A DNA stretch of 64,000 bases from Bacillus sp. J37 (lineage in GTDB: Bacteria; Bacillota; Bacilli; Bacillales; Bacillaceae), in contig NZ_JAEK01000004.1 in the NCBI RefSeq assembly GCF_000518865.1, positions 62,001 through 126,000 of the forward strand. Reading direction: 5' to 3'. The number at the start of each line of letters is the position of its first letter. Within the stretch, counting starts at the first letter, position 1. This document shows positions 54,165-64,000 of the stretch, one piece after another. Under the pieces are notes generated by a model. It made no database searches and was not told the DNA's origin. It worked only from the letters and a program-made list of their open reading frames with translations. The position numbers and the translations under genes are program-made.

Positions 54165-54221
54165 AAAAGCGCTAGAGCTAGACACCTACACTCGTACACA
54201 TTGTATACTTTATTACCTGTT
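54165..54221 (+). repeat. Dispersed repeat family R1, copy F (short remnant)
   Basis: AGAAAAGCGCTAGAGCTAGA then CACCTACACTCGTACACATT: the 5' tip fused to the 3' end (compare GCTGGAGCTAGACACCTGCACT in copy D). It ends next to the sufB terminator. Confidence 0.7.
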
Positions 54222-54258
54222 AAAAAAAGGAACCGACATAATTGTCAGTCCCGTTTTG
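54222..54258 (-). terminator. Intrinsic terminator of the suf operon
   Basis: Minus strand stem GGGACTGACA / TGTCGGTTCC (with G-T pairs), 4-nt loop, TTTTTTT tail, beyond the sufB stop. Confidence 0.88.
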
Positions 54259-54268
54259 TTTCATTATA

Positions 54269-55666
54269 TTAACCGATAGAACCTTCCATTTCGAACTTGA
54301 TCAAACGGTTCATTTCTACTGCATATTCCATTGGAAGCTCTTTTGTAAATGGCTCGATAAAGCCCATTACGATCATTTCAGTTGCTTCTTCTTCTGAAAT
54401 ACCACGGCTCATGAGATAGAATAATTGCTCTTCTGATACTTTTGATACTTTTGCTTCGTGCTCCAGTGAGATATTGTCATTTAAAATCTCATTGTATGGA
54501 ATGGTATCAGATGTTGATTGGTTATCCATTATTAGTGTATCACATTCAATATTTGATCTTGCTCCTTCAGCTTTACGTCCAAAGTGAACAATACCACGGT
54601 ATGTTACTTTACCACCTTGTTTTGAGATGGATTTAGATACGATGGTTGATGATGTGTTTGGTGCAAGGTGAATCATTTTGGCCCCTGCATCCTGGTGTTG
54701 TCCTTTACCAGCTAAAGCAATTGATAATGTCATACCTCTTGCACCTTCACCTCTAAGGATAACTGCAGGGTATTTCATTGTTAATTTCGAACCAATGTTA
54801 CCATCAATCCATTCCATTGTTGCATTCGCATCACAAACCGCACGCTTTGTTACAAGATTAAATACATTGTTTGCCCAGTTTTGGATTGTCGTATAACGGC
54901 AATATCCTCCGTCTTTTACAATGATTTCAACAACTGCACTGTGAAGTGAGTTTGTTGTGTAAACTGGAGCTGTACAACCTTCAACATAGTGAACATGTGC
55001 GCCTTCATCAACAATGATTAACGTACGCTCGAATTGACCCATGTTTTCAGAGTTAATACGGAAGTATGCTTGTAATGGAGTATCCACTTTTACGCCTTTT
55101 GGTACATAAATGAATGAGCCACCAGACCATACCGCTGAATTTAATGCAGAGAACTTATTGTCTGCCGGTGGAATAACTTTTCCGAAATGCTCGCGGAAAA
55201 TATCTTCGTTTTCTTTTAGAGCTGTATCCGTATCTTTGAAAACTATTCCAAGATCTTCAAGATCTTCCTTCATGTTGTGGTAAACAACCTCTGATTCATA
55301 TTGAGCTGATACACCAGCTAAATACTTTTGTTCAGCTTCTGGGATACCTAATTTATCAAATGTAGCTTTGATTTCTTCAGGTACCTCATCCCAAGAGCGT
55401 TCCGATTTCTCAGAAGGTTTTACATAATACGTAATTTCATCGAAATTTAATGACGCCATATCTCCGCCCCATTGCGGCATTGGCATATTATAGAAATGCT
55501 CTAAAGATTTCAAACGGAAATCAAGCATCCATTGTGGCTCATTTTTCATACGAGAAATTTCTTCCACTATCTCTTTCGTTAATCCTCGTTCAGAACGGAA
55601 GATGGAAACATCCTTGTCAGCAAAACCATACTTGTAATCGCCGATTTCAGGTGCTTTTTTTGCCAT
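54269..55666 (-). CDS. sufB: SufB, Fe-S scaffold subunit
   Basis: Scaffold of the SufBCD complex on which Fe-S clusters are built, 465 residues. Family blocks: [40 protein letters not shown] and the conserved [20 protein letters not shown] near the C-terminus. TTGGAGTGAATGTAG precedes the ATG. Last gene of sufC-sufD-sufS-sufU-sufB, the usual Bacillus order. Confidence 0.96.
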   Translation of the reverse strand: MAKKAPEIGDYKYGFADKDVSIFRSERGLTKEIVEEISRMKNEPQWMLDFRLKSLEHFYNMPMPQWGGDMASLNFDEITYYVKPSEKSERSWDEVPEEIKATFDKLGIPEAEQKYLAGVSAQYESEVVYHNMKEDLEDLGIVFKDTDTALKENEDIFREHFGKVIPPADNKFSALNSAVWSGGSFIYVPKGVKVDTPLQAYFRINSENMGQFERTLIIVDEGAHVHYVEGCTAPVYTTNSLHSAVVEIIVKDGGYCRYTTIQNWANNVFNLVTKRAVCDANATMEWIDGNIGSKLTMKYPAVILRGEGARGMTLSIALAGKGQHQDAGAKMIHLAPNTSSTIVSKSISKQGGKVTYRGIVHFGRKAEGARSNIECDTLIMDNQSTSDTIPYNEILNDNISLEHEAKVSKVSEEQLFYLMSRGISEEEATEMIVMGFIEPFTKELPMEYAVEMNRLIKFEMEGSIG

Positions 55667-55706
55667 CTACATTCACTCCAATCCAGTTAGATTTATAAGC
55701 GTAAAA

Positions 55707-58655
<2,949 letters not shown>

Positions 58656-58678
58656 ACGTCTCATACTCCCCCTTACAA

Positions 58679-59464
58679 TTATGCTTCTTGTCCGACAGTT
58701 TCGTCTTCAATACCTAATTCTTGCTTAATCCAGTCATATCCTTCTGCTTCCAGACGTTGAGCTAATTCAGGCCCACCTGATTTTACTACACGACCCTGCA
58801 TCATAACATGGACTTTATCTGGAGTAATGTAGTTTAATAAGCGTTGGTAGTGAGTGATCATTAAGCAGCCGAATTCCTCACTGCGCATTTTGTTGATTCC
58901 TTTTGCTACAACTTTTAATGCATCGATATCAAGACCAGAATCGATTTCATCTAAGATCGCAATTTTTGGTTCAATCATCATTAACTGAAGAATTTCGTTA
59001 CGTTTTTTCTCTCCGCCAGAAAATCCTTCATTTAAATAACGTTGTGCCATGTCTTGATCCATTTCAAGCTCTTCCATATTCGCATCCATTTTACGGATAA
59101 ATTTCATTAATGAAATCTCGTCTCCTTCTTCGCGACGAGCATTAATTGAAGAACGTAAGAAGTCAGCATTTGTAACCCCGCTGATTTCACTTGGGTATTG
59201 CATTGCTAAGAACAGACCTGCACGAGCACGCTCGTCAACTTCCATTTCAAGTACATCTTCACCATCCAATGTGATGCTTCCTTTTGTCACTTCATATTTA
59301 GGGTGACCCATAATTGCTGAAGATAAAGTTGATTTTCCCGTTCCGTTCGGTCCCATAATTGCGTGGAACTCTCCGCCTTTTATTTCAAGATTTACACCTT
59401 TAAGAATTTCTTTTCCATCAATTTCTACGTGTAAATCCTTAATGATTAATGTAGAACCTGCCAT
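58679..59464 (-). CDS. sufC: SufC, ATPase of the Fe-S scaffold
   Basis: ABC-type cytosolic ATPase of 261 residues. Walker A GPNGTGKSTLSSAI, signature LNEGFSGGEKKRNEI, Walker B PKIAILDEIDSGLD. ATG at 59464 (MAGSTLIIKDLHVEIDGKEI) follows GGAGGGTTTTCAAT; the longer frame upstream is leader. First gene of the operon. Confidence 0.96.
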   Translation of the reverse strand: MAGSTLIIKDLHVEIDGKEILKGVNLEIKGGEFHAIMGPNGTGKSTLSSAIMGHPKYEVTKGSITLDGEDVLEMEVDERARAGLFLAMQYPSEISGVTNADFLRSSINARREEGDEISLMKFIRKMDANMEELEMDQDMAQRYLNEGFSGGEKKRNEILQLMMIEPKIAILDEIDSGLDIDALKVVAKGINKMRSEEFGCLMITHYQRLLNYITPDKVHVMMQGRVVKSGGPELAQRLEAEGYDWIKQELGIEDETVGQEA

Positions 59465-59498
59465 ATTGAAAACCCTCCATGTTATATAAAGTTTACTA

Positions 59499-59529
59499 AT
59501 TCTCATTTTATTCTCATTCTAATATTATA
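59499..59529 (-). promoter_or_regulatory. suf operon promoter region with 9 bp direct repeats
   Basis: Minus strand TATAAT at 59524-59529, with only poor -35 candidates upstream. Directly downstream are two copies of AATGAGAAT spaced exactly 11 bp apart (59499-59507 and 59510-59518), one helix turn, in the expected initially transcribed region. The wider 59465-59765 stretch holds no gene. Confidence 0.55.
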
Positions 59530-59765
59530 ACAAATGAAAAGTGAACACAACCTTTATGAAATCTAGTCGAAAATTGTCGTGTGATAAATCCATGTCTTTC
59601 ATACATTTACACTACAATAATATGTACATAGAGAAATTAGCCAGTTTCTACTATATAACACATTTCTCTGTGAATCTACCCTTTAGGTACCTTGTTTATT
59701 TTCGTCCTTTCTACTAGAAAACATTCTCTTGGGGATAAAATTTATTCAACTTAAAATTTAATGGT

Positions 59766-59803
59766 CAAAAATAAAAGAAGAATCAGTGTTACCCACTGAT
59801 TCT
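59766..59803 (-). terminator. Intrinsic terminator of the small gene at 59821
   Basis: Minus strand stem GAATCAGTG / CACTGATTC with a 5-nt loop, then TTCTTTTATTTTT. Confidence 0.87.
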
Positions 59804-59820
59804 CCGCTCATCTATAAATC

Positions 59821-60021
59821 CTACCTTTTCATTTTCCGTTCAAGATCTGCATAAATCAACTGACTTTTTCGGTATTCTTCTTCCCGACTCATTTCAACAT
59901 CCATGCGTTTATCATGCTTTCTAGCATACTCTGCATATCCCATTCCGTGAGACTGATGCATCGCCTTTTCCATTTCCGGAGTAAATTTCAGGTCGAGTGA
60001 AGCTTGATTCGAGTGAATAAT
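59821..60021 (-). CDS. Small highly charged protein, probable ATT start, 66 aa
   Basis: Unrecognised family. The frame encodes IHSNQASLDLKFTPEMEKAM, then HQSHGMGYAEYARKHDKRMD and VEMSREEEYRKSQLIYADLE, ending RKMKR. It is closed upstream by TGA and contains no ATG until residue 17, while AAAGGA sits exactly 7 nt before an ATT codon at 60021; no ribosome binding site fits the internal ATG. The gene has its own terminator. If ATT is not used, the product would be about 50 residues from the ATG at 59973. Hydrophilic, helical, probably cytosolic or spore-related; that is inference. Confidence 0.6.
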   Translation of the reverse strand: MIHSNQASLDLKFTPEMEKAMHQSHGMGYAEYARKHDKRMDVEMSREEEYRKSQLIYADLERKMKR

Positions 60022-60193
60022 GAATCAATCCTTTCAGCTTATTATTTATTACATAATAAGCATAGCAAGAATTTTCACTCAACTCAAAGTTCGTAAGATA
60101 ATCTCACAAACCATACTGTCTCATTACGAATCATTTTGTCAGATTAGATACACTATCTGTTGTTTTTCTCATTGATTCTCTATTTTACTCAAC

Positions 60194-60565
60194 TTATTGC
60201 TTTAATTGATTCAATTCTTGAATACATTCCTGAACAAGTGTAACAGCTTGGCTCATCGCAGCTCCTCCACCAAAAGCTGCTGTAACACCGACTGCTTCCA
60301 GGATTTCATCTTCACTTGCCCCGTTATCAAGACATCCTTTTGCATGGTAAATAATACAATATTCGTCTTGAGTATTAATCGCAATTCCTAAAGCAATTAA
60401 ATGCTTTTCCTTCTTAGAAAGTTTTCCTTCCTTAAAACATGCCTCTGTAAATGCATTGTAATGTGTTGCAATGTCCGGCATTTTTTGAGTGAACATGCCT
60501 AAACCCATTTTATATTCATGTAAAGCAGCTTCAGTAGAGGTCATAAGTTCTTCATTCTGTTCCAT
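60194..60565 (-). CDS. yurZ: Carboxymuconolactone decarboxylase/AhpD-like protein YurZ
   Basis: CMD-family protein of 123 residues. The block [20 protein letters not shown] then [14 protein letters not shown] is typical; the single Cys before YH and the Cys after KG are not the CxxC of AhpD, so peroxidase-type activity is uncertain. ATG at 60565 is chosen because GGAG lies 9 nt upstream and the upstream part of the frame runs through the metQ terminator. B. subtilis has yurZ next to suf too. Confidence 0.88.
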   Translation of the reverse strand: MEQNEELMTSTEAALHEYKMGLGMFTQKMPDIATHYNAFTEACFKEGKLSKKEKHLIALGIAINTQDEYCIIYHAKGCLDNGASEDEILEAVGVTAAFGGGAAMSQAVTLVQECIQELNQLKQ

Positions 60566-60641
60566 TTTACACAGCTCCAATCTAATTTCATCATCAGGTT
60601 TAGTATGCATGTTTCCTTTGAATGTATTCAAAGGACTGCAT

Positions 60642-60673
60642 GAAAAAAGAGACCTGCCATTAGACAGATCTCC
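60642..60673 (-). terminator. Intrinsic terminator of metNPQ
   Basis: Minus strand stem GAGATCTGTC / GGCAGGTCTC with a 5-nt loop and a TTTTTT tail. Confidence 0.85.
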
Positions 60674-60683
60674 CTTTCTTTGA

Positions 60684-61535
60684 TTAATCATTTACTGGTA
60701 AAACAGAACCAGGATATTTTGTGGTAATGAATTCTTTAATCTCTTCAGATTTTAATACTTCTACTAAAGTTTTAATTTCTTCTTTATCTTTGTCTTCACT
60801 ACGGATAGCGATGATATTTGCATAAGGATTATTTTCTCCCGCTTCTAGAGCAACTGCATCTTCCGCCGGATTTAACCCAGCTGCTAATGCATAGTTTCCA
60901 TTGATAATAACAGCAGCACCCTCATCATTTTCATATGCACTTGCCAACATTTCAGGTGCAACACTATCATCAATTTCCAGATTTTTTTCATTTTCTACAA
61001 TATCATCTTTTGTTGCGTTAATTTTTTCAACATCCGGATTAAGCTTAATTAACCCTTTTTCTTCAAGTAGAGCTAACACGCGTCCCATTTCCGCAACGTT
61101 ATTGCTCATGATAATTTTTGCACCTTCCGGTAAGTCGGCAACATCTTTATATTCTTTTGAGTATATACCAAATGGCTCAATATGAATTGCTCCAGCATTT
61201 TCAATTTCAAAACCATTTTCTTTCACAGCATTATCTAAATACGGTACATGTTGAAAGTAGTTTGCATCAAGATCACCATTGTCTAGCGCAGGGTTAATTA
61301 ATGGATAATCAGAAAACTCTTCAATTTTCAATTCAATCCCTTTTTCTTCTAGTAGCGGTTTTGCTTCTTCCAGGATCTCAGCATGCGGAACTGTAGTAGC
61401 TCCAACTGTTAGAACTTTTGTTTCTTGTTCTGTGTTGCCTTCAGTTGATTCTTGTGATCCATTATCTTCCCCGCCGCAAGCAACTAAAAGAATGGCAAAA
61501 ATCGTAAATACAGTAGATAGTAAGTACTTTTTCAC
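60684..61535 (-). CDS. metQ: MetQ, methionine-binding lipoprotein
   Basis: Substrate-binding lipoprotein of the D/L-methionine ABC importer, 283 residues. Signal and lipobox [16 protein letters not shown] (LVAC), followed by NlpA-family blocks [20 protein letters not shown] and [23 protein letters not shown] start with AGGAGG. Third gene of metN-metP-metQ. Confidence 0.95.
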   Translation of the reverse strand: MKKYLLSTVFTIFAILLVACGGEDNGSQESTEGNTEQETKVLTVGATTVPHAEILEEAKPLLEEKGIELKIEEFSDYPLINPALDNGDLDANYFQHVPYLDNAVKENGFEIENAGAIHIEPFGIYSKEYKDVADLPEGAKIIMSNNVAEMGRVLALLEEKGLIKLNPDVEKINATKDDIVENEKNLEIDDSVAPEMLASAYENDEGAAVIINGNYALAAGLNPAEDAVALEAGENNPYANIIAIRSEDKDKEEIKTLVEVLKSEEIKEFITTKYPGSVLPVND

Positions 61536-61547
61536 TTCGTTTTCCTC

Positions 61548-62216
61548 CTAACGTTTATCAATAGCTTTAACTAATATATCTCCAATAAATTGGATAATAA
61601 ACACAATAATTAAGATAAAGATTGTCGCAACAATTGTTACTTCAAAATTATTTCTCTGGAAACCTTCACGGTATGCCAGGTCACCTAATCCTCCTGCCCC
61701 AACAACACCTGCCATTGCCGTATAGCCAACTAAAGCGATGGCTGTAACAGTTATTCCAGAAACTAGTGCCGGAAGTGATTCAGGTAAAAGGACTTTCCAC
61801 ATGATTGTGGATGTTTTTGCCCCCATAGATTTTGCAGCTTCAATAACCCCTTTATCCACTTCTCTTAAAGCAAGCTCTACCATTCTTGCATAAAAAGGAG
61901 CTGCCCCGATAATTAAGGCGGGGAGTGCAGCATTTGCACCAAGGATAGAGCCAACAATCACTTTTGTCATCGGTAAAAGCAAAATAACTAAAATAATAAA
62001 CGGTATTGAACGAAAGATGTTTACTATTCCGGAAAGAATGGTGTTAAAAACAGTGTTACCCCATATGTTGCCCTTCGATGTTAAAAATAATAGAAGACCT
62101 AGGATGATTCCAATCAATAAGGTTGCCACAACTGAAACACCTGTCATATAAGTCGTCTCATATGTTGCTTCCCATACCTTTTCCCAATTCACATTTGGAA
62201 GAAACTGTTCAAGCAT
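61548..62216 (-). CDS. metP: MetP, methionine ABC permease
   Basis: Five-helix permease of 222 residues. The EAA-type loop reads GVIEAAKSMGAKTSTIMWKV and the MetI-family ending is GFQRNNFEVTIVATIFILII. Overlaps the end of metN by 8 bp. Works with MetN and MetQ. Confidence 0.95.
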   Translation of the reverse strand: MLEQFLPNVNWEKVWEATYETTYMTGVSVVATLLIGIILGLLLFLTSKGNIWGNTVFNTILSGIVNIFRSIPFIILVILLLPMTKVIVGSILGANAALPALIIGAAPFYARMVELALREVDKGVIEAAKSMGAKTSTIMWKVLLPESLPALVSGITVTAIALVGYTAMAGVVGAGGLGDLAYREGFQRNNFEVTIVATIFILIIVFIIQFIGDILVKAIDKR

Positions 62217-63234
62217 TCACCAGCACCTCCACTTCAACTTGTTGTTCTTTAATAAATGCTACAGTACGATCGATTTCTTCTTGTTTTCCATCTACATGTA
62301 AAAACAACGAACCATATGATCCATTTTGAGTTTGAGAGATTTTACCTTGAAGAATATTTACTTCGATCTGAAAATTTCGAATGATATTCGTAATTAACGG
62401 CCTCTCTGCTCCCTCACCTACAAATGTTAGCTGCAGTACTTTTCCAGAATCATAATTCTTTAACAAATGCTCCACTGCTTCCTTCGTATCGTCCGGTTCG
62501 GAAATTTGCTTTACAAATGTTCTTGTAATTGGTTTTTGCGGGTTTTTAAATACATCTAAAACATTTCCTTGTTCCACTACCTCACCATTTTCCATCACTG
62601 CAACACGATGACAAATCTTACGAATAACATGCATTTCGTGTGTAATGAGAACAATGGTTAAACCTAAACGTTTATTAATATCGACTAATAACTCCAGAAT
62701 CGAGTCAGTTGTTTGAGGATCCAGCGCTGAGGTTGCTTCATCACATAATAATACCTTTGGATTATTTGCTAGTGCTCTTGCTATACCCACACGCTGCTTT
62801 TGTCCACCACTTAATTGAGAAGGGTAAGCATTCTCCCGACCGTCCAAGCCAACAAGCTTGATTAATTCATCTACACGTCTTAGTCGTTCAGCTTTTTTCA
62901 CTCCGGCAATTTCTAATGGAAAGGCAATATTTTCACGAACTGTTCTTGACCATAACAAATTAAAATGCTGAAAAATCATGCTTATTTCTAAACGGGCTTT
63001 TCGGAGCTTCGCGCCTGAAGCAGAATCAATTCTACTGTCAGCTACTTTTACCTCTCCACTTGTTGGCTTTTCCAACCCATTTAATAGACGAATTAAAGAA
63101 CTTTTTCCCGCTCCACTATAACCAATAATCCCAAAGATCTCACCTTTCTCGATCTCAAGATTCACATTATTCACAGCTCTAACCTGGCCTGATTTTGTTT
63201 TATATATTTTATTGACATTTGATAATGTAATCAT
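62209..63234 (-). CDS. metN: MetN, methionine ABC ATPase with NIL domain
   Basis: ATPase of 341 residues. Walker A GYSGAGKSSLIRLLNGLE, signature LSGGQKQRVGIARAL, Walker B VLLCDEATSALD, and a C-terminal NIL domain (about 265-341), the regulatory methionine-sensing part. AAGAAGGTGACAGG precedes the ATG. First gene of the operon, behind a SAM riboswitch. Confidence 0.96.
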   Translation of the reverse strand: MITLSNVNKIYKTKSGQVRAVNNVNLEIEKGEIFGIIGYSGAGKSSLIRLLNGLEKPTSGEVKVADSRIDSASGAKLRKARLEISMIFQHFNLLWSRTVRENIAFPLEIAGVKKAERLRRVDELIKLVGLDGRENAYPSQLSGGQKQRVGIARALANNPKVLLCDEATSALDPQTTDSILELLVDINKRLGLTIVLITHEMHVIRKICHRVAVMENGEVVEQGNVLDVFKNPQKPITRTFVKQISEPDDTKEAVEHLLKNYDSGKVLQLTFVGEGAERPLITNIIRNFQIEVNILQGKISQTQNGSYGSLFLHVDGKQEEIDRTVAFIKEQQVEVEVLVNA

Positions 63235-63274
63235 CCTGTCACCTTCTTTCTAATTTCTTATTATTAAAGATAAA

Positions 63275-63305
63275 TAAAAAACCTTTCTACTAATGAGCAG
63301 AAAGG
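63275..63305 (-). terminator. SAM riboswitch terminator upstream of metN
   Basis: Minus strand stem CCTTTCTGCTC / TTAGTAGAAAGG core, followed by TTTTTTATTT; the attenuator of the S box. Confidence 0.9.
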
Positions 63306-63321
63306 CACTTATAAATCCTTT

Positions 63322-63428
63322 CTCTCATCTCTCAAAGCAATTGCTTTGCGTGAATTGGCACCATTTCAACATATGTTGTTGGTTGCCGGGCTTCGTCGGG
63401 CACTTCCCTCCACCTCTCTTGATAAGAG
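63322..63428 (-). ncRNA. SAM-I riboswitch (S box)
   Basis: Minus strand carries the S-box core: CTTATCAAGAGAGGTGGAGG, GACGAAGCCCGGCAACC, GGTGCCAATTC, GCAAAGCAATTGCTTTGAGA and GATGAG, which closes P1 with CTTATC. With the downstream terminator it turns off metNPQ when SAM is high. The remainder of 63235-63614 holds only this leader and the metY terminator. Confidence 0.95.
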
Positions 63429-63566
63429 CTTCTTATATTAAATTAAGTAAATGTCGGTTTTTAAATACGAGTGTGATTGTATCATGTGTTAAAAAATCAT
63501 GTCAATCAAAAACCTTTTGTTATAAAATTTGAAAAATTCTGGTTTATCTATAAAAAGCACCCCAAT

Positions 63567-63611
63567 ACAAAAAGAAATAGGATGACATAAGCGATCATCC
63601 TATTTCTTTTA
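63567..63611 (-). terminator. Intrinsic terminator of metY
   Basis: A 15 bp stem, AAAGAAATAGGATGA / TCATCCTATTTCTTT, with a 9-nt loop and TTTT tail. Confidence 0.88.
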
Positions 63612-63614
63612 ATT

Positions 63615-64000
63615 TTATATATTCACTTGTTCTAAACTTCTTATCCCTGTAGCCTTTTCAATAGCTTGTTCAAGGTCCTCAATCAAATCATCAATATGTT
63701 CTATTCCCACTGAAAGGCGAATTAAGTCTTCTTTAACTCCTGATTTCTTTAAATCCTCAACATTCAGTTGTTGATGTGTTGTACTTGCCGGATGGATAAT
63801 TAAGCTTTTGGCATCCCCTACATTTGCCACATGTGACCACAATTCAACAGAGTTTATTAAGGATGCTCCTGCTTCTCTTCCACCTTTAATGCCAAACACG
63901 ATGACTGCCCCTGCCCCCTTAGGAAGATATTTATCAGCCAAATCTTTTGCTGGATGATTCGGGCTTTCAGGGTATAGCACCCATTCTACAGCGGGATGGT
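63615..64000 (-). CDS. metY: O-acetylhomoserine sulfhydrylase, C-terminal part (cut by window edge)
   Basis: C-terminal 128 residues of a Cys/Met-metabolism PLP enzyme; the frame is open to the window edge. Recognisable blocks: HPAVEWVLYPESPNHP, GAVIVFGIKGGREAGASLIN, WSHVANVGDAKSLIIHPAST-THQQL and RLSVGIEHIDDLIEDLEQAI. The HPAVEWV and GAVIVFGIKGG forms favour O-acetylhomoserine sulfhydrylase (MetY, homocysteine synthase) over cystathionine synthases. The PLP Lys lies outside. Direct sulfhydrylation beside a methionine importer fits a methionine supply cluster. Confidence 0.9.
   Translation of the reverse strand, partial: HPAVEWVLYPESPNHPAKDLADKYLPKGAGAVIVFGIKGGREAGASLINSVELWSHVANVGDAKSLIIHPASTTHQQLNVEDLKKSGVKEDLIRLSVGIEHIDDLIEDLEQAIEKATGIRSLEQVNI

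Noticed and set aside
60566-60691. 42-codon N-terminal extension of yurZ
   Set aside because: The extension crosses the metQ terminator; the ATG at 60565 has its own ribosome binding site and gives the family length.

Overview
This window is an AT-rich chromosomal segment of an endospore-forming Bacillaceae bacterium (Firmicutes). The evidence is direct: sporulation and spore genes (yunB, lytH, yutH, yutC and a GerPA/GerPF-type yueG), strong AGGAGG-type ribosome binding sites, frequent GTG/TTG starts, and a gene order that follows the Bacillus subtilis comQXP-degQ to metNPQ region as I remember it. Differences from that order indicate a species outside the close B. subtilis group; I cannot name the genus from sequence alone. 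No rRNA, tRNA, CRISPR array, prophage or transposase gene was seen.

Layout. 1-3500: the comQ-comX-comP quorum-sensing operon (comP cut by the window edge), then degQ with a near-consensus ComA box upstream. 3800-9700: EAL-HDOD protein YuxH, a small membrane protein, an HpaB-like flavin monooxygenase, and yueH, yueG, yueF, yueE. 9900-15000: an orphan sensor kinase, yueD, adeR-ald, and a YjfB-like gene; the ESX/Yuk secretion genes that sit between yueD and adeR in B. subtilis are absent. 15300-25200: yuiH, bioY with a BirA-type operator, yuiF, pepA, yuiD, yuiC, yuiB, yuiA; inserted here is a c-di-GMP-I riboswitch followed by a STAS-like protein and an atypical FabH-like protein. 25300-34400: a Nudix hydrolase, yumB, yumC, Fe-S accessory genes (yutM, yutI), dapF, yutJ, yuzB, yuzD. 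33500-44200: hom-thrC-thrB, a D-2-hydroxyacid dehydrogenase, yutH, yutG, yutF, yutE, a second EAL protein, yutD, yutC. 44400-54100: lipA, lytH, an NSS transporter with a MetS-like small subunit, a lysine-riboswitch-controlled NhaC-family transporter, yunB, yunC, yunD, yunF. 54200-64000: the sufCDSUB operon, a small charged protein, yurZ, the SAM-riboswitch-controlled metNPQ operon and the 3' end of metY.

Themes. (1) RNA and nucleotide signalling: three riboswitches (c-di-GMP-I, lysine, SAM-I) plus two EAL-domain proteins. (2) Aspartate-family amino acids: hom-thrCB, dapF, lysine uptake, methionine uptake and metY. (3) Fe-S supply: suf, yutI, yutM, lipA. (4) A dispersed non-coding repeat family (R1, six copies or fragments) whose 3' end lies, in every copy seen, directly beside the intrinsic terminator of a neighbouring gene on the opposite strand; a second GC-richer family (R2) is present once in full and once as a fragment.

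The most promising candidates for undescribed biology are the c-di-GMP riboswitch locus at 19.7-21.3 kb, the terminator-associated R1 repeats, and the ComX pherotype with its conserved degQ output. Start codons were chosen by ribosome binding site and family length and therefore are often shorter than the longest open frame.
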